Assembly (NCBI GenBank): GCA_946800325.1
Contig: OX326961.1
Location: 49,197,293 to 49,261,292, forward strand
DNA from: Luzula sylvatica
Taxonomy: Eukaryota > Streptophyta > Magnoliopsida > Poales > Juncaceae
Length of the DNA: 64,000 nt
Direction of reading: 5' to 3'
In this document: piece by piece, positions 12,601-19,224 of the stretch
How positions within the stretch are numbered: position 1 is the stretch's first letter
Layout of the letters: every line of letters starts with the position of its first letter
The notes under the pieces: model-generated
Database searches by the model: none
What the model was told of the DNA's origin: nothing
What the model saw: the letters and a program-made list of their open reading frames with translations, nothing else
Made by a program: the position numbers and the translations under genes

Positions 12601-15600
12601 CGTATATATAAATATACTTGAAAAATAAAAATAAAAATTAGAAAATCGAAATAAATTAGTAATACATATAAGTATATAATTAAATATAATAAACATTTAC
12701 TTAATATGAAGTTATTTCAGTAAAAACAAAATTTTAACATATATTATGTCAAATATATAATACATAAAAATATTAAATATAGAAATTATAAATTATAATT
12801 AATAAATTAATAAAATATTATATATAATAGACGTATCGTATCCTATGTTTTTTTAAAAATTACCGTATCGTCGTATTCGTATCGTGTCGGATACGATACC
12901 CGTACCCGTATCCGTGCAACATATAGATGATAGTAAGCATTAATAAAGTGGGACCCTGCATGTACGTACCACAGCACCGAAATCAAGCTTTCTCTTTCTT
13001 CCATTTAATATCACTCTCCCGCTCAACATCACGTTCCTTCCCAGTCTACCTGTACACCACAAACAAAATTGTAATTCAATTTAATATTTTTGGCTACCTT
13101 AATAAAATAACTAAATATATAAATTAAAATAAATACATAAAGTAAATAATAATAAATAAAATGCGTGGTCATGTCATTATTGTCATAAAAATAAATTGAT
13201 GTCCTCGTTTACAAGAAATAGAATTTGTTTGTTCTCAAAATTCAACATTACGAAGGGAGATTCACTTGTTTGGACTTCAACAACATTAAAGCAAAATACT
13301 TTTACATCGAAAGAGATAAATTCACATACATATTTTTTAATCAAAATTTGAAGAATAATATATTTAAGGAGAATGTATGTATTGGAGAGAGAATAAAACA
13401 AATTTTGTAGTACATATAACTGTACGCATTTATAGTTAAATGAGAAATTAAATGTCATATGAAATTCTTATTCCTATATCTATTTTTAATTTTCTTTGAA
13501 AAATTTTAAACATGTCTTGCTGTTGTGTAACTCTTTCATGAGGCATTAAATGTGAATCAAAAGAACCAAACATAACCATTCATTTAGTGGTTGTTTTTAT
13601 TAATTAATAAATTTTAAAATTTATTTATATTATTTTATATACAATAACATAATACAACATTTTCCTCAAATTTATTAATATGGGCATCTTTTATTATACG
13701 ATTTATAGTTTATTGATTGACCAGATCAACAATTATATTTGAATCACAATGTATATGCTAATTATTTAATTAGGCACTTCTGAAATTTCTGAAAATGAAT
13801 TTCTAAATCAATTGTAGTCAAATATTATTTATTTTTCTAAGTAAATTTTATATTTAAAAAATATCAACTTGCCTAATATTTTCATATTAATGTAATTTGA
13901 TGAATATATAATAAAGATGTTCAAAATTAGTATATCATATACACACCCGAATAGGGAATTGGTCATGAAATCTTAACTGCCTTATTAATCGTAAATCGTT
14001 AATTGTTTTTTAATTATACAATTTTCATCAAATTTGCATGGAATAATAATATCAATATCTAAGATATAAACAATTAATTTTGATTTTAATGTATAGTTAA
14101 CCATGCCAACTTTATAATATTCTACATATACTTTAGATATTGAAAAATATAATTATCAACTGTCAACAAATTTTTGTGACCAAATTACTTTTTTGGGTAG
14201 TCTATTTTAATTGTGTATTTTTATTTATTTTGAAAATAACAATATAGACTCTGATATAAATTTTAGTAGGTGGAGATAAGAACACAATCATGAACATAAA
14301 TTAACTATCAAATTTGAAATTTCGGACATAATATCCACGTTATTTCATTTTAATGGTATTCTTAGAATCATCTGCTTATTTTATTTGATATCAATTGATT
14401 TAGTCCCATCTTTTATTTTAATGATAAATGCTTTTATAGGGGTGAGAATTCGATCACACTTTATCAGTTAAAAACCAGTCTAAATTAAGAAACAAGATGT
14501 ATAGTGGTAAAGCATATTAAAAAAATCGAAGTTCTTTAAATTTAAAATTTAAAATGATATAAGTACAGTAAATGCCTTAAATTTGATTAATATTTAATAC
14601 TATCAGAATGCGCTACACGGCGAGGATGATAATTATATTTTCATTTTATTACTAACAATAATTTTTATGATGATAATGACAATATTATAGTAAAATAAAA
14701 TTATTTCATGTTCTATTAATTTCATCATGTTATATAACTAATTTAATTATAATCAAGAATAGATTTCACAATTTTATTATGTTTTGGTAGAAAATAGCTT
14801 ATTTTTTATATCAAATTTTCGTACATATATTTAAGCAAATAATTGTTGTATTATTTATTATAAATAATACTAATTAAATTTTAAAACTTATTTATTGTAA
14901 TGATATAACATATTTATCATTAAATATAATATCATTAAGATAAATAATAAAATAATTTGTGAGATATTAAGCAGGAATTGAAATACTCTATTATGCTATT
15001 AAATGTCATTTCGGTTTTGATATATCAAAAGACTAGTCAATTGGCCATAGATTGTCATTTATTTTCTAAATAATAAAAAACCGAAATAGAGGATAATGAT
15101 GTTTCTTCTTCCAATTCATTTATATACTTCTCATATTAATAACCAGGAAGAGGTGAAGAGAAGTTCTTCAAAAAAAAAAATTTTTGGAGAAAGAACAAAG
15201 AATCTCAAATATTATATAGATCCTTCAATTATTATATTTATTCTCCAACTTTCGAAATAAACTTAGTTAAAGAATCGGTGATATATCAAAAGAATCTCAA
15301 ATATAACAGCCAACTTAGTCACCTGAAATTTAATTTTCATAACCGACACATGATGGGAACAGTTTTAATACTCATTTATTTCATTTAGATTTGTAGATTC
15401 GAAGTAAAGAAGATGGACTTTAATATGAATGAATAAACCACTACAGTGGTGATAAGTACCCCGCTATTAATACCACTCAATAATCCTGCAATCATTCAAA
15501 AAGAATGTAATTGATCATAATTAATTGAAAAAAAAACAAGAGGTTATATATGGTGCCCCCAACATCCTTGATGTATATCATGGATGCGTCAATCGAGGTT

Positions 15601-17716
15601 GTTTTAATGGGTTGATTAGACTGATTAAGCATTAAATCAATGCTTAGTTGGATTAATTCAATTAAATAAGATAATCAATCTAATAAAACATTCTCGATTG
15701 ACGCATCAAGGATGCTTTATTGAGTTTGGGGGGCTACTTATATTTTCCCAAAAAACAATTAGAAAAATACTTTTTCATTTTTGGAGTGCATGTAGAGTGG
15801 GGACTGGGGATTAATAGGTGTGGGGTACACAACATTATTGATTAATTTCAGTCGGTTCATCAAAAATAAATGTTGGCTCGAAACATCGTATGTAATTCTA
15901 AAAATGAATTAATATCCTGAACAATGATAGAGATGTATATTCCAACATAATTTCAATAATTTTGTAATAGAATTATGTGCATATTATAATAATGGAAAAT
16001 GTTGGACATCCCCTACTCCTCTACCCCACGAGCCTTGATGACGTGGATATGGATTAACACATCAAAAATTAACACACAAATACATTATTTAACATCTTAA
16101 TTTGCGGTTTTATTATCTTATTTTATGATTGAACACCAAAATAAGACGTTAAATCATGTATTTGTGTGTTAATTCTTACGGTGTTAACCCGTATCCACGT
16201 CATCAAGGCTCATGGTGTGGGTTGGGGGGGATGTACATCACGTCATCAAGGCTAATAATATAGCATGAAATAAATTTTATTTTTAATGATCTTCATATAT
16301 TTGGTAGCACCACAAATTGCATGTACTTTATGTAAAACTTTGATTTGTATAAATAATCTATTTGCCATATTTGTTTTTATAATTGCAAACAATATAAAAT
16401 TTTAGATCTATCAAAACAAATAGATCAAGTAAATTCTATTGAAAAATCATATTTTTAATTTACACTTGATTGATACAATTTGGCAAAACAATCTTTATAC
16501 AAAATCAAATGCAACCAAAAATTCAAAAAAATGAAGGGAAAAATGTTATTGTATAAACATGACAGTATGCAAATAAATATCAACGAAAGTAATGAATTTG
16601 ACCATTTAATTATGATGAGTGAATTAGTTTAAATTTTATCTTTCAATCTCTTTTTACGTTATTGGTCATATTAGCAAAATAAGAAAACATATTAACTAAA
16701 ATAAATAATAATCAATAAAATTGGAAGAGGCGTGGATGTACTAGCGGGATCGTGTCAATACTGTCCTAAAGACATATTAATACCCGCTTCGTGATTCTAC
16801 ACCATGAGGTTGACTCGTTTCTATTTCAATAGCATTCATCTTATAAGAAATAAGTCACGTGCACCAATTTTTTCGTCAAGTTAAAAAATATAATATATTT
16901 GAGAAAAAATATATGTATTGGGGAAAGAATGAAAGAAAAAATAAAATTTAATAAAAAAATTAAATAAAAAGAGAGAAAATATAAGTGTGAGGTACATATG
17001 ATCACACTATGTAGTCGAAAAAAAAGAGAGAAATAAAATTTATAAAAGATTCGAAGTAAACGATCTCAAAAACACATTATTTCGACTACACAATATTTGG
17101 TGATTCACACATATTTATAGATAAATAAAAAATTAAATAGTCAGATATAATTCATATGAGTTTCTTATTCCTCCGTGAATTCTCTTCTCAATTTCTGTGA
17201 ATACTTTCATTAAACCGATCTTACTGTTGTGTAATTCTTTCGCGAGGTTAAATTTGAATAAAAAATATAGTCATTCATATTAATTATTAAATTTTAAAAC
17301 TTATTAGTATTATTTTATATATAATAAAATAATACAACAAATAAACATATAGAATATTTATTTTTCCCAGAAATATATTTTCATATTATGTCATTAGATA
17401 TATTATACACATAAAAATAATTGAAGTATTCAACCTAGTATGTATAATATAGCAGTATACTAAAACAAACACTGTGCGGACCTGATAAGGAATCAAGCAG
17501 AGTCGACTTGCCGGATCCAGAGGGACCCATGATGGCCATGATCCGGCCCGGTACGGCATACCCGCTAATGCCTTGTAGTATCTTATGTCGCGACTTGCTT
17601 CCTCCATAGCTGAGAAGAACCGCTGTCAGATCCTCCCATATAAGATATGCCGCAGAAGGATTATTGGCGACATTGGATCCTGAAACTCCTCCTCTTCTTC
17701 CTTCTTCAATTTCCAT
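1425..17716 (-). CDS. ABCG12/15-like: ABCG half-size ABC transporter, ABCG12/ABCG15 type (10 exons)
   Basis: Exons join as complement(1425..1784, 2111..2218, 2324..2652, 2825..3053, 3162..3293, 3396..3521, 3615..3907, 4387..4558, 12970..13049, 17482..17716): 2064 bp, 687 residues, every intron GT-AG and all phases compatible. The protein is a nucleotide-binding domain followed by a six-helix ABC2 membrane domain, the ABCG order. Walker [10 protein letters not shown] is at 64-72, the Q-loop Gln at 110, signature ISGGE at 170-174, Walker B with D194/E195, and the H-loop His at 228. The C-terminal tail ([14 protein letters not shown]) and the total length fit the ABCG12 (CER5)/ABCG15 clade. Known members dimerise at the plasma membrane and export wax and other surface lipids; the substrate here is inferred. 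Introns 1 and 2 are transposon-filled. The start is the first ATG, preceding an acidic N-terminus. No disabling change is seen, so the gene looks functional. Confidence 0.95.
1834..2069. mobile_element. Foldback MITE in ABCG intron 9
   Basis: AAAATTTAGAAGGAT near 1834 is mirrored by ATCCTTCTAAAATTT ending at 2069. Inner arms also pair: GTTGAAGTTAATTTGGAAAA with TTTTCCAAATTAACTTCAAC, and CACAATG with CATTGTG. A 236-bp hairpin-forming element that makes up most of the 326-bp intron 9. Confidence 0.75.
2111..2218 (-). CDS. ABCG12/15-like: ABCG exon 9 (membrane domain)
   Basis: 36 codons, [20 protein letters not shown] then [16 protein letters not shown], with donor CAG|GTAAAC and acceptor GTGTAG. 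It matches the conserved SGFFRLLPDLP...WRYP block of ABCG proteins. Confidence 0.93.
2324..2652 (-). CDS. ABCG12/15-like: ABCG exon 8 (membrane domain)
   Basis: [20 protein letters not shown] through [19 protein letters not shown] to [15 protein letters not shown] with donor CTT|GTAAGT. 329 bp, residues 423-532. Confidence 0.94.
2680..2733. repeat. TA microsatellite in ABCG intron 7
   Basis: About 27 TA units inside a 172-bp intron, close to the branch point/acceptor side of exon 8 as transcribed on the minus strand. Confidence 0.9.
2825..3053 (-). CDS. ABCG12/15-like: ABCG exon 7 (start of membrane domain)
   Basis: From [19 protein letters not shown] through [20 protein letters not shown] and [20 protein letters not shown]; the donor AACG|GTACAA leaves a split Gly. 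It covers the first transmembrane helices of the ABC2 domain. Confidence 0.93.
3162..3293 (-). CDS. ABCG12/15-like: ABCG exon 6 (linker)
   Basis: 44 codons from [12 protein letters not shown] to DNIQEISKI with donor ATT|GTAAGA. It corresponds to the variable cytoplasmic linker. Confidence 0.9.
3396..3521 (-). CDS. ABCG12/15-like: ABCG exon 5 (linker)
   Basis: An acceptor in TTATAG precedes [20 protein letters not shown] and ends ESTKLRT|GTATG. This is the conserved PCP...[15 protein letters not shown] segment after the ATPase domain. 42 codons, phase 0 at both ends. Confidence 0.93.
3615..3907 (-). CDS. ABCG12/15-like: ABCG exon 4 (signature, Walker B, H-loop)
   Basis: Starts GC-AAC-TGG after ATTTAG and encodes [30 protein letters not shown] and [17 protein letters not shown], ending [10 protein letters not shown] with donor AAG|GTAATA. 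Residues 163-260. Confidence 0.95.
4387..4558 (-). CDS. ABCG12/15-like: ABCG exon 3 (Q-loop)
   Basis: Begins [18 protein letters not shown] after an acceptor in CTCGGCAG and ends in DGTIG with donor ATCG|GTACAT. Residues 106-162 plus one base. Confidence 0.93.
5597..5836. mobile_element. Foldback MITE with a C17 tract
   Basis: The left arm is the C-run, then CCTCTGTACATCC, ATGATTAACAAAAGAACACT and CCATTAAT. The right arm mirrors it as ATTAATGGAGTGTTTTTTGT, TAATCAT and GAGGATGTTGGGGGG. The run of 17 C at 5599-5615 is the expanded terminus; on the transcribed strand it is G17. It belongs to the same loose family as the elements at 10377, 15541 and 15992. Confidence 0.7.
6049..6253. mobile_element. 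205-bp near-perfect foldback MITE
   Basis: Terminal inverted repeat GGGAGGCTAAC / GTTAGCCTCCC. The arms continue as CTTAATTAAGTA...TTTTGGTACTT and its mirror, with AAATCTCAATGCAAATCCAA opposite TTGAATTTGTATTGAGATTT. Both sides are alternating TA. No coding capacity. Confidence 0.8.
6255..6320. repeat. TA microsatellite
   Basis: About 33 TA units wedged between two MITEs, the 6049 element and the 6321 element. Confidence 0.9.
6321..6583. mobile_element. Foldback MITE, TA-associated family (copy 3)
   Basis: The right terminus GGATTCTCCTTAGCAAACCTG is followed by TATATATA; the left terminus is degenerate, CTAAAAAGAATC next to (TA)n. The interior has the AAAATATACT repeats and ACATGTTGGATTCAA seen in copy 1. 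Confidence 0.7.
6584..6662. repeat. TATA/TACA compound microsatellite
   Basis: Alternating TA interrupted every 16-26 bp by a C, giving TATACATATA units. Confidence 0.85.
6812..7274. mobile_element. hAT-like element of the GTATCC family, with nested MITE
   Basis: Ends are CTATGTTGCACGGATAC and GTATCCGCGTAACATAG, flanked by an 8-bp target duplication CTAATAAT at 6804-6811 and 7275-7282. The interior carries GATACGG repeats and a TTTAAAAATATTATGGGCC block that recurs inverted at 52205-52250. A TA-associated MITE (6944-7160) is inserted inside. An 8-bp duplication fits hAT, though the terminus is not a textbook hAT end. Confidence 0.75.
6944..7160. mobile_element. Foldback MITE, TA-associated family (copy 4, truncated)
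   Basis: TGCTAACAAGAATAAAAAAA after (TA)n, then AGCAAAATATATTACTG and AAAATGTATTATTTTCATC. It is nearly the reverse complement of copy 2 at 773-1021. The distal terminus is missing. Nested in the hAT-like element at 6812. Confidence 0.65.
7368..7592. mobile_element. Foldback MITE (TGATGACG family), interrupted edge
   Basis: CTTCACTCTTGATGACG and TTTAGTTGAATTAATTAATG on the left are mirrored by AATCAATTCAACTAAA and CACTTCATCAAGAATG on the right. The centre is rich in TTAATTAACATG palindromes. The right edge runs directly into the LTR at 7593. Confidence 0.5.
7593..8313 (-). mobile_element. LTR fragment, copia family A (copy 2)
   Basis: On the minus strand the LTR starts at 8313 with TGAAGGAAATACAGTTTTAG, matching the LTR start at 55594. 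It includes the CGGCAACACGTGCGTCCCAC block also present at 36713 and 58510. The 3' ~300 bp are missing. It carries several CGTTCGAACG palindromes between 8058 and 8215. Located in ABCG intron 2 in the same orientation as the gene. Confidence 0.7.
8687..10330 (-). pseudogene. Degenerate L1-type LINE (reverse transcriptase, ORF2)
   Basis: Minus-strand frames give conserved non-LTR reverse transcriptase segments in order. At 10276-10079: [40 protein letters not shown], then after a frameshift [12 protein letters not shown] and [14 protein letters not shown] near 10100-9990. Around 9480-9390: [20 protein letters not shown]. Around 8900: [20 protein letters not shown], like the zf-RVT region. Many stops and frameshifts. 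It runs in the same direction as the ABCG gene, inside intron 2. Confidence 0.75.
10377..10636. mobile_element. Foldback MITE (TGATGACGT family)
   Basis: The left arm CCCCAAAAAGTGGGTTA and CATCCTCGATGACGT pairs with CACGTCATCGATGATG and TTTAACCCACTTTTGTGGGG on the right. Inner arms hold TTAATTAAAATTAATT. About 260 bp, no coding. Confidence 0.75.
11085..11235 (+). mobile_element. tRNA-type SINE relic (family 2)
   Basis: Contains AAAAATCATATGTTATAAGA and GTGGGTTCAAATTTC, the latter a decayed B-box (GGTTCAAATTTC), then CATCAATGGATGAGG. The same pattern recurs at 17975, 18395, 42335 and 47949-48233. Confidence 0.5.
11859..12005 (-). mobile_element. SINE with poly(A) tail and 17-bp target duplication
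   Basis: On the minus strand it starts near 12005, has a B-box-like GGTCAAACCCCGGTC, a GC-rich body, and ends in an A-tract (the T-run on the plus strand at 11859-11871). It is bounded by an exact 17-bp duplication GTTTTCTCTTCATTTTT at 11842-11858 and 12006-12022. These are the hallmarks of target-primed insertion of a tRNA-derived SINE. It lies in ABCG intron 2, same direction as the gene. Confidence 0.85.
12428..12926. mobile_element. hAT-like element of the GTATCC family (499 bp)
   Basis: Ends are CTATGTTATGCGGATAC and GTATCCGTGCAACATATAG, with an 8-bp target duplication ATGATAGT at 12420-12427 and 12927-12934. GTATCGGATAC palindromes crowd both ends; the centre is AT-rich with no transposase. 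It ends only 43 bp from ABCG exon 2. Confidence 0.8.
12970..13049 (-). CDS. ABCG12/15-like: ABCG exon 2 (80 bp, short exon in a TE-rich intron)
   Basis: An acceptor at TGTACAG|GTAGAC and a donor at GCTGTG|GTACGT bound a frame reading [27 protein letters not shown]. This is the conserved stretch between Walker A and the Q-loop of ABCG proteins. Entry phase 1 and exit phase 0 match exons 1 and 3 exactly. The exon has no ATG-initiated frame of its own and is easily missed. Confidence 0.9.
13095..13665. repeat. Diverged direct repeat, copy 1
   Basis: Shares with 16690-17345 a colinear series of blocks: ATGTATTGGAGAGAGAATAA, TTTATAG.TAAAT.AGAAATTAAAT, TTCTTATTCCT, TGTTGTGTAA.TCTTTC and ATTATTTTATATA.AATAA. 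There is no coding in either copy. It could be decayed LTRs or an old segmental duplication. Confidence 0.6.
15541..15748. mobile_element. Foldback MITE (ATCCTTGATG family)
   Basis: Left GTGCCCCCAACATCCTTGAT and GCGTCAATCGAG pair with CTCGATTGACGC and ATCAAGGATG...GGGGGG on the right. Inner arms ATTAGACTGATTAAGC and mirror. Confidence 0.75.
15992..16240. mobile_element. Foldback MITE (CTTGATGACGTGG family)
   Basis: Left CCCCACGAGCCTTGATGACG and TTAACACACAAATAC pair with GTATTTGTGTGTTAA and CACGTCATCAAGGCTCATGG on the right. The termini CCCC and GGGGGG are shared with the MITEs at 5597 and 15541. Confidence 0.8.
16690..17345. repeat. Diverged direct repeat, copy 2
   Basis: Second copy of the 13095 repeat, in the same orientation and ~3.6 kb away, with an extra ~100 bp in the middle. 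It lies 137 bp from exon 1, whereas copy 1 lies 45 bp from exon 2. Confidence 0.6.
17482..17716 (-). CDS. ABCG12/15-like: ABCG exon 1 (Walker A)
   Basis: Codes residues 1-78 plus one base. It starts [10 protein letters not shown] and contains the Walker A motif and STLLDSLS. The donor is TCAG|GTCCGC at 17481, phase 1. Confidence 0.92.
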
Positions 17717-17974
17717 ATCGAGTATTGTAAGTTAATTAAGTGTAGATTAGGGTTACTTATGTGAAGACTAGGAAGTAGGAGTGTATACTGTATATAGATG
17801 GATATAGCTAACTAACTCGTATTGGAAATTCATGACGGTATTACAGGAACAAATTGATGATACAGAAAGATTCAGACCCATAGCGACCTGGCACCTATTT
17901 TTGTCCTTTGAAAATTTATTATTCATTAAATTTATCCTTTAAAAGGTGTTTTTTATAACAAAATGAAGAAAGGT

Positions 17975-18075
17975 GGTATATCTTTCATCCATTTGTACCA
18001 ATGAGAATTGAATCCACAATTGGAACACATAAATTTTTATGTCTCAAATTCAACCAATTAAAATAGACTCATTAA
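17975..18075 (-). mobile_element. SINE relic (family 2)
   Basis: CATCCATTTGTACCAATGAG then AATTGAATCCACAATTGG matches, on the minus strand, the B-box region of the family 2 SINE. Strongly diverged. Confidence 0.4.
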
Positions 18076-18394
18076 CTATTCTATAAAAAGTTCAAAATCT
18101 ATATCATCTTTATCCTCTTGAAACTATACAGATATCTAAATCATGAAGTCACCGTCAAACTAAACATATTTAACTATAAACTTAACGAAATCTTTGGATT
18201 AAAACTTATTTGACTAAAATGCCCTTTCAAACTGCATAGCCTCTATCTAGTTCAAACTCTTTTTCTTTTCGCATTACGCGTGTAAAGATGTAAACCATGA
18301 ATCCCTTCTTCCTTTGTATCACTGAACAAGAATTACATATATATGAATTGTTATTCTTTGGGCGAATTTTGATTGTAAAAAAAACAATGTAATG

Positions 18395-18510
18395 GAGAAA
18401 ACTCGATGGTCCTCCATCCATTGATGTCAATGAGACTCGAACCCACAATCACTCACAACATACGATTTTTTTCTCACACTCAATCATTGGACCTTAGTCA
18501 ATTGACAACT
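18395..18510 (-). mobile_element. tRNA-type SINE relic (family 2), good B-box
   Basis: On the minus strand ATTGTGGGTTCGAGTCTCAT contains the RNA polymerase III B-box GGTTCGAGTC. It is followed by GACATCAATGGATGG and preceded by TCGTATGTTGTGAGTG. Upstream TTGACTAAGG could be a decayed A-box. Confidence 0.55.
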
Positions 18511-18974
18511 TTTGATTATTTAAACAATAAATTATGATCACGTAGGAAAATGTAAAACAACAACCACAAACAAATCCAAGTTGTCATCATTTTATAATTT
18601 GAGGTAGTTGATAGATCTATCGGATAATTATTATCTACAATTAGCAATTTAGGATGCTTTTAATGGCAGATAAGTTAGAAGCAATTGATCTGCCATAAAT
18701 GAAATTTTAGCTCAAATCAAGCAATTCTCGGGAACGGGCGATATTTCTCCAGTGAAATAAAAGCAAATGCTCGTTATGAGATAAATACTAATTTTGCTAT
18801 TATACTTCGATGTCTAATTTTAATATCAGATAAATGTGAAAGACCGCCATAGAATTGTATTGGAGTACTTATATGTAATATAATAATATGTAAATATTGT
18901 TGTATTTGTATTGAAAGGATAAACGAAGGTACGCACATAAGATATGGATACGATCCCGCTAATATATATATATA

Positions 18975-19177
18975 GGGGGCGGTTCAATGGAGTTCTTGTT
19001 TGGAGTTCTTATTTGGAGTCCAAATCTTGACCATAAATCAAATTTAGATAAGCGGCTGAGATTTTTTCTACAAAGAACGCTGCCCAGATTTCATCCCCTG
19101 CCCAAACCCGCCCTAATCCCAGAGAGCGGTCTCCCCCCTCCCTCTCACGATTACTCTCCGTATCTGAGAGACCAGTT

Positions 19178-19224
<47 letters not shown>

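Larger units (their letters stand above)
4559..12969 (-). other. ABCG intron 2 (8.4 kb, TE-filled)
   Basis: Between exons 3 and 2. Its contents are listed separately: foldback MITEs at 5597, 6049, 7368 and 10377; TA-associated MITEs at 6321 and 6944; hAT-like elements at 6812 and 12428; an LTR at 7593; a LINE at 8687-10330; SINEs at 11085 and 11859. Bases 4560-5590 hold only AT-rich sequence with several AACACATGTTAAACGG-like repeats at 5047, 5219 and 5273. Bases 8314-8686, 10640-11080 and 12030-12420 hold nothing I recognise. Confidence 0.85.
13050..17481 (-). other. ABCG intron 1 (4.4 kb)
   Basis: Mostly AT-rich sequence without genes. It contains two MITEs (15541, 15992) and a diverged direct repeat (13095-13665 and 16690-17345). 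Bases 13670-15120 and 16245-16690 show nothing recognisable. Confidence 0.8.
17717..18974. promoter_or_regulatory. Upstream region of the ABCG gene
   Basis: Non-coding. On the minus strand a TATA-like CTATATACA lies near 17795, about 75 bp before the start codon, so transcription could begin around 17760. Further out are two SINE relics (17975, 18395). The rest is AT-rich with nothing else seen. Confidence 0.4.

Noticed and set aside
18395..18510. A tRNA gene because of the GGTTCGAGTC B-box
   Set aside because: No acceptor stem or anticodon arm can be folded; the sequence recurs as a dispersed SINE.
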